From positions 1 to 64,000 of the forward strand of contig JAWXUC010000003.1 of NCBI GenBank assembly GCA_044432975.1: 64,000 nt of DNA, written 5' to 3'. Source of the stretch: JAWXUC01 sp044432975 (GTDB lineage: Bacteria > Pseudomonadota > Alphaproteobacteria > RF32 > CAG-239). The notes under the pieces were generated by a model. The model had not been told where the DNA came from and ran no database searches. It saw nothing but the letters and a program-made list of their open reading frames with translations. Both the position numbers and the translations under genes were made by a program. Below are positions 53,158 to 60,529 of this stretch, one piece after another (within the stretch, counting starts at the first letter, position 1; every line of letters starts with the position of its first letter).

Positions 53158-53180
53158 CTCTGGGCTTTAAATGCCCAGAG
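53158..53180 (-). promoter_or_regulatory. DGR target hairpin downstream of VR2
   Basis: CTCTGGGC-TTTAAAT-GCCCAGAG plus one outer G-C pair (9 bp), 23 bp from the end of VR2, in the spacer before avd. The flanking sequence AGCTAATAGTTAAATTG is also shared with VR1. Confidence 0.8.
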
Positions 53181-53200
53181 CTAATAGTTAAATTGATTAA

Positions 53201-53875
53201 TTAAAAAGCCAAGACACACCGACCACTACCGCTTGTACTAGTAGCGTAGTAGTTGTTGACGTTGCCATCGGACAGCCTCGCAACATAACGGTAAGTAGTG
53301 TAGTCATAATAACGCGAAGACGCCCAATAATATTCAGATGTTATTAAATCTGTTGATAATTTAGCATTTAATGTTGTGAATTGACCATCGACACTGCTTA
53401 CGCATGATGCTTCATCACCACTAACACTACATGGATATTGATTGCCCATTAATATTACTTCACTTATTTCTGGCAAGCGCCATACGCCTGTGCAAGCACT
53501 ATAAGCTGTGGCAAAGTTAACATTCTCACTTTGCGTTAAGCTCATTACCAAACCACCTTTAGCACTTGGGCTAACCCAATAAACTAAGCCGATTGCGTTT
53601 GAGGTATCACTAGAAGAGCAAGTGCCATCTGCATTATACCAAACACCAACTGTTGCACATGACACAACATCAGGGCCTGTATAAGTAGAACCGCAATACA
53701 TTTTGCTGGTATCAAAGGGGCATTTTATGGAATTACCTTCACAACTGGTTTCTGTATAACCCAATTCTGCACAGTTTGATGCAACAGTGCAGGTGTCTGT
53801 TGCAGAGCTCATACCTGAGTTTAGGAGGAAAGTTAGACCTATTGTGCCTCCTGTTATTATTTTTATTTTATTCAT
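53201..53875 (-). CDS. DGR variable protein 2 (secreted, Cys-rich N-terminus, DUF1566/CLec-like)
   Basis: 224 residues with a signal peptide (ends MSSA). A Cys-rich segment follows (CAELGYTETSCEGNSIKCPF, then YCGSTYTGPD), a kind of repeat found in surface proteins. The DUF1566/CLec-like domain has WRLPEISEVILMG and EYYWASSR. The last 43 residues come from VR2. It shares YNADGTCS and TLNAKLSTDLI with variable protein 1 but has the extra N-terminal module. First gene of the DGR cassette. Confidence 0.9.
   Translation of the reverse strand: MNKIKIITGGTIGLTFLLNSGMSSATDTCTVASNCAELGYTETSCEGNSIKCPFDTSKMYCGSTYTGPDVVSCATVGVWYNADGTCSSSDTSNAIGLVYWVSPSAKGGLVMSLTQSENVNFATAYSACTGVWRLPEISEVILMGNQYPCSVSGDEASCVSSVDGQFTTLNAKLSTDLITSEYYWASSRYYDYTTYRYVARLSDGNVNNYYATSTSGSGRCVLAF
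53204..53332 (-). repeat. DGR variable repeat 2 (VR2)
   Basis: 129 bp, gap-free against the TR, with 15 differences: 13 at coding-strand adenines, plus one C-to-T and one T-to-G near the 5' (coding) end. The 3' 25 bp are identical to the TR and VR1. Confidence 0.95.
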
Positions 53876-53892
53876 TTTTATTTCCTCCTTTT

Positions 53893-54375
53893 TTTAGCTG
53901 AGGAACGTCGAGACGCCGTTCCAGATATTTTTTTGTGGACACCCACAAGGGGCGTCCCTACAGTTTTTTATTATGGGTGGGACGCCGAGGGCGTCGTCCC
54001 CTACAATTTAATCACACCGTCATTGCGGACTTGATCCGCAATCCAGTTGATAACCATTACTTTTCATCTTCCCCACCGAGCTAAGGGAAGTGCCCGTTAG
54101 GGCAATGAGGGGAGTATAATAATTATTTTTCCTTTTTTATGGAGGACGGTCAATGACCGCCCCTACACTTTTTGGTTGCGGAACGTCGAGACGCCGTTCC
54201 CTACAATTTAGCCCTCAACTGTCATTGCGAGCGAAGCGCGGCAATCCAATCGAAACAACAATCATTTTCAGGTACGGTCAAGACCGTACCCTACAGGGCT
54301 CCGCCCCAAACCGTCATCCTGAACTTGTTTCAGGATCCCATTTTAGATGCTGAAACAAATTCAGCATGACGGGAC
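53893..54375. repeat. Dense field of palindromic repeats
   Basis: At least seven palindromes of different families in 480 bp: GGAACGTCGAGACGCCGTTCC (53902, 54178), GGGACGCCGAGGGCGTCGTCCC (53974), TGCGGACTTGATCCGCA (54018), AGGACGGTCAATGACCGCCC (54143), GGTACGGTCAAGACCGTACC (54272), and CATCCTGAACTTGTTTCAGGATC with GCTGAAACAAATTCAGC (54312-54368), familiar from many bacterial genomes. No credible gene. Confidence 0.8.
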
Positions 54376-54419
54376 AATTAATCCTTTTTGCGGGACGGAT
54401 ATAAAATCCACCCCATAAC

Positions 54420-54470
54420 TACCCCGTCGCCTTCGGCGCCACCCTTCACTTGTGAAGGGGAATTTTTAAT
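54420..54470. repeat. Repeat with ACCCGTCGCC and CTTCACTTGTGAAG
   Basis: GTCGCCTTCGGCGCC followed by CACCCTTCACTTGTGAAGGG: two short palindromes of a kind repeated in many gut bacterial genomes. Another related fragment, AGCTAAGGGAAGTGCCCG, lies at 54080. Confidence 0.5.
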
Positions 54471-54601
54471 GGGCTTTTTTGCAAAAAAGTGCAAAAATTG
54501 CGTTTTTTGGTGGATATGGGCAGAAAATAAATACTTTGGGAGGATTATTGACTGCCCATAAGCCCATATATTCTGGTATTTTGACACCTGCCTTAAAAAG
54601 A

Positions 54602-54750
54602 AAGTGTCTATTTTAAACCACCGTCTAGAATAGACACTTTTAATGTTACAGTTTTGTGAAATTATGTTATTGATTTTACTTATTTCTTGATTTTTTTTAA
54701 AGTTTGTGATAGTGTCTATTTTAAACGGTCGTTTAAAATAGACACTGCAA
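54602..54750. repeat. Two tandem copies of an AGTGTCTATTTTAAAC inverted repeat
   Basis: Each copy has AGTGTCTATTTTAAAC, a short centre, and the complement ending ATAGACACT (54602-54641 and 54711-54748). The ends look like terminal repeats of an insertion sequence remnant or stem-loop repeat. An open frame across this region is not credible. Confidence 0.6.
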
Positions 54751-54897
54751 AAACAACCCCTAGCCCTTGTGGGCTGGGGGTTTGAAGTATGTTCAAAAAG
54801 TGTGTTTTTTAGTGGGACGCATACAATGCGTCCCTTACATAAAATTGTTAAATTTAAAGGTACGGTCAAGACCGCACCCTACAGGGTGAGGTTTAAC

Positions 54898-56727
54898 TTA
54901 TTCTACAGTTACAGATTTGGCGAGGTTTCTGGGTTGGTCTACGTCTCGTCCTAAATAATCTGCTATATAATATGCTAACAACTGCAAAGATACATTTGCC
55001 AACATTGGGAATAATTTTTCATGAATTGATGGAATCTTAATTACATAATCAAATAAACCATCATCATATTCTATATTTTCTGGAATAACACCGATTATTG
55101 ATGCACCTCTTGCTTTTGATTCTTGAATATTAGAAACAACTTTTGCAAATGTTATATCTGGGCCTAAAACAGCAACTACGGGCATATTTTCATCCAACAA
55201 TGCTATTGGGCCATGTTTTAGCTCTCCTGCTTGATAAGCATTAGCATTTATATAACTGATTTCTTTTAACTTCAAAGCACCTTCTAAAGCGGTTGAAACA
55301 TTCATATTTCTGGCAATATAAATGCAAGCCTTAAAGTCTTTTAAAAAATTTGCTATGTTTTGAACATTTGCATGACAACTTAATAAGTGTTCCATTTTTG
55401 CAGGAACAGAAAAAGACTGTCTTTTAACTTCATTCAAATATTGAGATGACAAATATTTCTTTTCTTCTGCCAAATGAAGACCTAAACAAAACAAAGAAAA
55501 CAACTGCGCGCTATATGATTTTGTTGCAGCAACAGAAACCTCTACCCCTGCATTAATCAACATTACACCATCTGCATATCTTACAATATTTGAATTTCCT
55601 CTGTTGGTTAAAATCAAGACTTGAGCGTCTTCTTCTCTACCTATTTTAACAGCGCTGATTGTATCTGCGGTTTCTCCTGATTGAGAAATACCAATCATTA
55701 AAGTGTTTTCATTTATAATATTATGCTTATAAATATATTCACTTGCGCTTTCTACAGCCACAGGAATGTTTAACCACTCTTCCCACAATGTTTTTGTGTA
55801 CATTGCAGCGTGTAAAGATGTGCCGCAAGCAACAATTGTAATATTGTTAACTTTGCTAAAATCTATGTTGCAATCTGTTAATTTTACAGGTTGGTTAACA
55901 TCTTGAATATATTGCTCTAGCTGTTGTCTGATAATTGCTGGTTGTTCATAAATTTCTTTTAGCATAAAATGCTTATGTCCGCATTTTGAAATATCTTCTT
56001 CTGAGAAATTAATTTCTTCAACTTCTTTTTCAACAACTTCTCCGTCTTTATTTTTAACAGTAACTTGACCTTGTTCTACAAGAGCGATTTCTTCATCTTC
56101 TAGGTTAATATATTTTGTTACCTTACCAATAAGAGCTGTAATATCGCTGGCGATAAAGTTTTCATTTTCGCCTAAACCAACAATCAATGGAGCGTTTTTT
56201 CTAACGGCTATAATTTTTTGAGAACAATTTTCATGCATGATGCAAAACGCAAAAGTTCCTTCTATTTGGGCAATTGCATTTGCAACAGCTTTTTCTAATG
56301 ATTTTGTTTTTTTATATTCAAAATCAATTAAATGAACAGCGGTTTCTGTATCTGTTTGAGAATGAAAAACATAGCCGTTTTTTTCTAACATTTTTTTCAA
56401 TTCTTTATAGTTTTCTATAATTCCGTTATGAACTAAAGCTATTTTTTCATCATTTGAAAAATGTGGATGCGCGTTTTCTACACTAGGAACACCATGAGTT
56501 GCCCATCTAATGTGACCAATGCCCATTATTGGACTTTTACCCTTAAATCCTGAAGTTATTTCAACAAGATTATTTAATTTTCCCTGAGCTTTTAATATTG
56601 AAATTTTGCTATTGTCATTAATAGCAATTCCAGCAGAATCGTAGCCTCTATACTCAAGATTTTTTAATCCTGTTAATAAGTTTTCTACAACACTATTATT
56701 GCCAATGTATCCTATTAATCCACACAT
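54898..56727 (-). CDS. glmS: Glucosamine--fructose-6-phosphate aminotransferase
   Basis: 609 residues from the ATG at 56727, so that MCGLIGYIG leaves Cys at the mature N-terminus as the glutaminase nucleophile; a TTG six codons upstream is less likely. The glutaminase domain spans ~1-240 (RWATHGVPSVENAHPH), followed by two SIS domains (GTSLHAAMYTKTLWEEW; SQSGETADT) and the end PRNLAKSVTVE. It makes glucosamine-6-phosphate for peptidoglycan and LPS. It starts one base after the upstream acyltransferase stop. Confidence 0.97.
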   Translation of the reverse strand: MCGLIGYIGNNSVVENLLTGLKNLEYRGYDSAGIAINDNSKISILKAQGKLNNLVEITSGFKGKSPIMGIGHIRWATHGVPSVENAHPHFSNDEKIALVHNGIIENYKELKKMLEKNGYVFHSQTDTETAVHLIDFEYKKTKSLEKAVANAIAQIEGTFAFCIMHENCSQKIIAVRKNAPLIVGLGENENFIASDITALIGKVTKYINLEDEEIALVEQGQVTVKNKDGEVVEKEVEEINFSEEDISKCGHKHFMLKEIYEQPAIIRQQLEQYIQDVNQPVKLTDCNIDFSKVNNITIVACGTSLHAAMYTKTLWEEWLNIPVAVESASEYIYKHNIINENTLMIGISQSGETADTISAVKIGREEDAQVLILTNRGNSNIVRYADGVMLINAGVEVSVAATKSYSAQLFSLFCLGLHLAEEKKYLSSQYLNEVKRQSFSVPAKMEHLLSCHANVQNIANFLKDFKACIYIARNMNVSTALEGALKLKEISYINANAYQAGELKHGPIALLDENMPVVAVLGPDITFAKVVSNIQESKARGASIIGVIPENIEYDDGLFDYVIKIPSIHEKLFPMLANVSLQLLAYYIADYLGRDVDQPRNLAKSVTVE

Positions 56728-56728
56728 C

Positions 56729-57259
56729 TTAAATTTTTCCTTCAAAATAGTTTATTTTTTCTAATGTTTTCATAACATTTTCTTTATTGCGTTTTTTTAT
56801 GGGTTTTATTGGGTTTCCTGAATAAACAGTCCATGGCTCAAAAGTATATCTTGGTGGAACATAACTTAAAGCTCCAATAACAGTGCCTTCTGGAATATGG
56901 TTATCTGGCATTACAACACTATTTGCACCAACCCCTGTAAATCTTTCAAAAACAACGTTGCCTTCAATCTCTTTTACTTCTGGGATTGAATGAGCTACAA
57001 GCTCATTAACATAATCATTAGCGCTTAACCAAATGGTTGCGCCAGATGCAACACTAGAACAATCTCCCATTTCAAACTTATATTTACCAAAGCCACCTGA
57101 AATAAAAGCACCTGCAGCAATTTCTACATCATCGCCCAATTTGCAAGCACAAGATATTCTGCAGAAATCTGCTATTCTAACATTATCACCAACTTCTAAC
57201 TCATCGGGCTTTTTTAATATTACATATTCGCCTAATGTAAAATTTTTACCATGTTTCAT
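56729..57259 (-). CDS. Left-handed beta-helix (hexapeptide) acyltransferase-like protein
   Basis: 176 residues with hexapeptide repeats (VGDNVRIADFCRISCACKLGDDVEIAAGAFISGG; IPEGTVIGALSYVPP) ending in a helix, like sugar O- or N-acetyltransferases. Its one-base spacing to glmS suggests a role with amino-sugar precursors or surface polysaccharide. The substrate is unknown. SD GGAG lies upstream. Confidence 0.82.
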   Translation of the reverse strand: MKHGKNFTLGEYVILKKPDELEVGDNVRIADFCRISCACKLGDDVEIAAGAFISGGFGKYKFEMGDCSSVASGATIWLSANDYVNELVAHSIPEVKEIEGNVVFERFTGVGANSVVMPDNHIPEGTVIGALSYVPPRYTFEPWTVYSGNPIKPIKKRNKENVMKTLEKINYFEGKI

Positions 57260-57431
57260 CTTTTTCTCCTAATCTGTTTAGTATGTATAAATATTTTTCA
57301 AAAACAAACAACTTTTCATTGCAGTTTATTACACTTAAAAAAATCTTCAAAAAATAAAAAAAGGGTATTGTATTTTATTTTTAATTGTATATTGTGAGTT
57401 GAAATGTAATATATAAAAAAGGAAATATTTA

Positions 57432-57722
57432 ATGAAAACAATTACAAGAGCAGATATTGCAGATAACATCTACAGAGAAGTTGGACTATCTAGAAAGGAC
57501 TCTGAAGAAATTTTAGACACTACAATTAATCAAATTATTGATACTTTGAGTGCTGGAAGCGATGTTAAACTTTCTTCTTTTGGAACTTTTTCTTTGAGAG
57601 ACAAATCTCAACGTATTGGTAGAAACCCAAAAACTAAAGAAGAGGCTATTATTTCTCCTCGTCGTGTGGTTACATTTAAACCATCTAATACCATGAAAGA
57701 AATCATTAATAAGAAAAAATAA
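57432..57722 (+). CDS. ihfA: Integration host factor alpha subunit
   Basis: 96 residues of the HU/IHF family: KTITRADIADNIYREVGLSRKDSEEILDTTINQIIDTL, the DNA-bending arm with RIGRNPKTKE, and the end VTFKPSNTMKEIINKKK. The RADIAD start and the MerR gene directly after it are the usual alphaproteobacterial ihfA context. SD AAAGGAAAT. It bends DNA for recombination, replication and transcription. Confidence 0.92.
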   Translation: MKTITRADIADNIYREVGLSRKDSEEILDTTINQIIDTLSAGSDVKLSSFGTFSLRDKSQRIGRNPKTKEEAIISPRRVVTFKPSNTMKEIINKKK

Positions 57723-57724
57723 TC

Positions 57725-58120
57725 ATGGTAATTAACAAGTCTACGTCTGCTTTTAGAACTATTAGAGAGCTTGCATCAGAAATTGGTGTTGCTACGCATG
57801 TGTTGCGCTTTTGGGAAACAAAATTCCCTCAAATTCAACCTATGAAAAGAACTGGTGGACGTAGATTCTATCGCCCAGATGATGTGGAATTAATTAAATT
57901 AATTCAAGATTTATTGCATAACAAAAGAATGACCATTGAAGGTGTGCAAAAAGTTTTTGGAAATAAAAAAATTAAGGCAATTTTAGGACAAGAAATCCAA
58001 AAAGACTTTTTTAATATTGAAGAAGAAGAAACAGAGGTTACACACAATGATGACAACAAATATAAAGAGCTCTTAATATCAATATTAAAAGATTTAGAAG
58101 ACTTAAAAAACAGCATTTGA
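57725..58120 (+). CDS. MerR-family regulator
   Basis: 131 residues. The MerR DNA-binding domain is plain: TIRELASEIGVATHVLRFWETKFPQIQPMKRTGGRRFYRPDDVELIKLI, then a short coiled coil. There is no effector domain with metal cysteines. Two bases follow the ihfA stop, so it is cotranscribed. This ihfA-merR pair is conserved in alphaproteobacteria. Confidence 0.9.
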   Translation: MVINKSTSAFRTIRELASEIGVATHVLRFWETKFPQIQPMKRTGGRRFYRPDDVELIKLIQDLLHNKRMTIEGVQKVFGNKKIKAILGQEIQKDFFNIEEEETEVTHNDDNKYKELLISILKDLEDLKNSI

Positions 58121-58138
58121 TTTTCAAGTGCTATTTTT

Positions 58139-59092
58139 TTATTCAAAACTCAGTCTTGGTTTTAGAACTATTTTTTTGGGTTTTAGTTTTGTTAGAATTC
58201 TTTCTTTTATAAGTTCTCGCAAGCCATCGGCATCATCTACAATAGCTCTAAAAACAGCTTTGTCTTCTGCTAGCTTATCAAAATGTCCGTAGGCTTTGAA
58301 ATCGGCGTCTACGCAAGCGACTACTGATAAAACATCATACAAGTTGCAAAAATTCTCAAACTTTTCTTTATAACCATTGCAAATAGCCGAAGATATTAAA
58401 TGATTTGTCTTTTGAATTTCTTCATAAAAATCTTGATTAACACTAACTTTTTTTGCACATTCTTTATTAACCAATGTTAATGATATTTTATTTTCTTGCA
58501 AAAATTGATATAACTCTTTTGCGGAACTCATTGAAGAAGCGTTATTATATGATTTTTCGTCAGGCAAAAAGAACCCCTCTTCTGTAGGTTTTTCTAAAAC
58601 ATCACCCATCACAATTACTTTTTTGATTCTTTTGATGTTTTTTAACGAAATGTTTTTTATAAAGCCTGAAACATCACTCATTTGCGCGTTTATAACTAAA
58701 ATTATTTCTTTGTCTTCTGCTGTTTTTAAAATCGTTTGCAACATCAATAAAGATTTTCCATCAACAACAGAACCTTTAATTTCTAATGCTCTTGCGTGTT
58801 CTGTATCTGCATAAAAATTAGCTTTTTCTTCTGCTTCTTCTGCATAATTTGCGCCATAGCTAACTTTTACAAACGGATGTTTCAAATCCATAAAAACTCC
58901 TTTGGTAAAACGAGCTCTTCTAAACCTTATATCTTGAATTCCGCCTGTTGCAATAACTCCTTTTAAGTTTATCTTTTTTTCATCTGCCAAATATGCTGCA
59001 TAAACAAAACTAAGCAAATCATCAACATAAATATTTGCATCAGAAATCAAAACAACGCTGGGTGTCGGTAAAGCTTTTCTTTTTTTTGCCAT
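58139..59092 (-). CDS. Nucleoside-hydrolase-like protein
   Basis: 317 residues. The N-terminus SVVLISDANIYVDDLLSFVYA resembles the Asp-cluster (DxDxxxDD) of inosine-uridine nucleoside hydrolases, with one Asp replaced by Asn. KVIVMGDV and SLTLVNKECAKKVSV fit the later conserved segments only weakly. It may have a different substrate or be inactive. It is downstream of the HigA-like gene, separated by 16 bp. Confidence 0.6.
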   Translation of the reverse strand: MAKKRKALPTPSVVLISDANIYVDDLLSFVYAAYLADEKKINLKGVIATGGIQDIRFRRARFTKGVFMDLKHPFVKVSYGANYAEEAEEKANFYADTEHARALEIKGSVVDGKSLLMLQTILKTAEDKEIILVINAQMSDVSGFIKNISLKNIKRIKKVIVMGDVLEKPTEEGFFLPDEKSYNNASSMSSAKELYQFLQENKISLTLVNKECAKKVSVNQDFYEEIQKTNHLISSAICNGYKEKFENFCNLYDVLSVVACVDADFKAYGHFDKLAEDKAVFRAIVDDADGLRELIKERILTKLKPKKIVLKPRLSFE

Positions 59093-59108
59093 TTATATAA
59101 AAAACCTC

Positions 59109-59381
59109 TTACAATGGAATAATATTATTAAGGTCCTTTTTATATTTTTCTTGGTTTATGTCAAGCCTAAATTGCATTTGAGCATTGTAAAAAGAAAGCG
59201 GCTTTAAGCCAAATACCTTACAAAGTTTTATATCAGATTCGATTGTAAACAAGCGCCTACTACCAACTATTTCAGAAATACGAGTATCAGGTATCAACGC
59301 CCTTAAAGCGAGCTGACGCTGATTAATATTGTACTTTTTCATTAATTTTTTAAGCTCAATTACAGCGGGATTAATCTTCAC
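59109..59381 (-). CDS. Orphan HigA-like antitoxin
   Basis: 90 residues with an XRE HTH (LKKLMKKYNINQRQLALRALIPDTRISEIVGSRRLFTIESDIKLCKVFGL) and a C-terminal FYNAQMQFRLDINQEKY like the HigA LNLQ-YDL region. No HigB toxin is adjacent. It may regulate its own promoter or the 21-bp palindrome 70 bp upstream. Confidence 0.75.
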   Translation of the reverse strand: MKINPAVIELKKLMKKYNINQRQLALRALIPDTRISEIVGSRRLFTIESDIKLCKVFGLKPLSFYNAQMQFRLDINQEKYKKDLNNIIPL

Positions 59382-59450
59382 TTCACCTCCAATAAAATTA
59401 ATTTATATCTTATAAATCAACATTATATCAACAACAAAAATTTGTCAACA

Positions 59451-59496
59451 ATATATTACCAAAAACGTCGCACGCGCGACGTTTTTGGTAATATAT
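59451..59496. repeat. Perfect 21-bp hairpin palindrome
   Basis: Stem 59451-59471 and 59476-59496 with loop ACGC, including AAAAACGTCGC and GCGACGTTTTT. It lies 70 bp upstream of the HigA-like start. It is not a usual terminator because no T run follows in either direction. Could be an operator, cruciform or mobile-element scar. Confidence 0.85.
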
Positions 59497-59576
59497 ATAA
59501 ATATAATTGAACACCTATGTATTATCTATTTAAGATGATTGGCAATAAATTTAAGTTAGCTATATTTAAGATACAA

Positions 59577-59606
59577 AAAAAGCGACCATGTTATTGACCG
59601 CTTTTT
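59577..59606 (-). terminator. Terminator of the HAD gene at 59612
   Basis: AAAAAGCG/CGCTTTTT stem with a 14-nt loop; the A-tract on the plus strand gives the T run on the minus strand. Confidence 0.7.
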
Positions 59607-59611
59607 AAGTA

Positions 59612-60457
59612 TTACAAGCATTTCTTTTTTTCTTTTGCTTTTAGCAAATCTAAGTCTCTTTCTGTTGCCATTTTATTTAAGATGGTTTTTGTTACAGTAT
59701 CAAGGTGTTTTCCGTCTCTATAATCTGCTAGCAATGCAAAATTAACTCGATCTTCTTTTAATAATTTAACTGCTGTTGTATCTCCTTTATGTTTATCATA
59801 AACAGCAATTGCATATCCGTTTCTTTTTTTGATAGATTTCATTGATGGAACATCTGTCATTCCATCTCCAAAATATATCATTCTTGTATATGGAATTCTT
59901 CTTTTTTCATCTGGATAAAACTCATTAACCGCCCTATCTTCTAGCGCACCTAATCCCTTATTTATTTTTGAAATATATTGAGTTTTTGTTGTATGATTAA
60001 CAACTCTTGCTGGCCATACTGGTCTATCATTTTCATCATAAGCATAAGAACAACCGTAGATGTCTTTAAAATTATGAACAATGCTACAACCTTTAATGAT
60101 AGAGGTAATACCTGCTGAAATAATATAATGCTCTATGTCTAATCCTAAATATTTGCCATATCTATTAATTCTTTCAAACCAATCTTCAACCCCTGGAAAA
60201 AACTCTATGCTTTTACCCATTTTTCGTAAATGAGATTTTGTTAAGTTTATTCCTTTTGATTCGGCAACTTTTTTTATCCAATACATTGATGAAGTAATTT
60301 GATCAACACCATTTTTTTCACCCCAAGTATTGGCAATATGCCAAAACTCTTTAGCGCTCATTCCAAATTCTGGAATAAGGGTATATTCTTGCATATAAGT
60401 TGTTGATAAAGTTTCATCAAAATCATAAATTAAAGCTACTTTGTTTTTTTTAGGCAT
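59612..60457 (-). CDS. HAD-superfamily phosphatase
   Basis: 281 residues with motif I IYDFDETLS, motif II IISAGI, a lysine near TKTQYISKINKG, and motif IV YFGDGMTDVPSM. The set is complete for an active phosphatase. The sequence is near the Pmp/PSP-like HADs, but no specific substrate can be given. The C-terminus is lysine-rich. Divergent from glyRS. Confidence 0.85.
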   Translation of the reverse strand: MPKKNKVALIYDFDETLSTTYMQEYTLIPEFGMSAKEFWHIANTWGEKNGVDQITSSMYWIKKVAESKGINLTKSHLRKMGKSIEFFPGVEDWFERINRYGKYLGLDIEHYIISAGITSIIKGCSIVHNFKDIYGCSYAYDENDRPVWPARVVNHTTKTQYISKINKGLGALEDRAVNEFYPDEKRRIPYTRMIYFGDGMTDVPSMKSIKKRNGYAIAVYDKHKGDTTAVKLLKEDRVNFALLADYRDGKHLDTVTKTILNKMATERDLDLLKAKEKKKCL

Positions 60458-60529
60458 CGGATATATTTCCTTCTTGATTTTTTATTATAATGTACTATAA
60501 AACAAAATAGTTAAAAAGGAGTTTATAAA

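Noticed and set aside
54378..54869. 163-codon open frame on the minus strand
   Set aside because: It crosses several palindromic repeats, repeats the phrase FKIDT because of the AGTGTC inverted repeats, and has no SD or protein-like composition.
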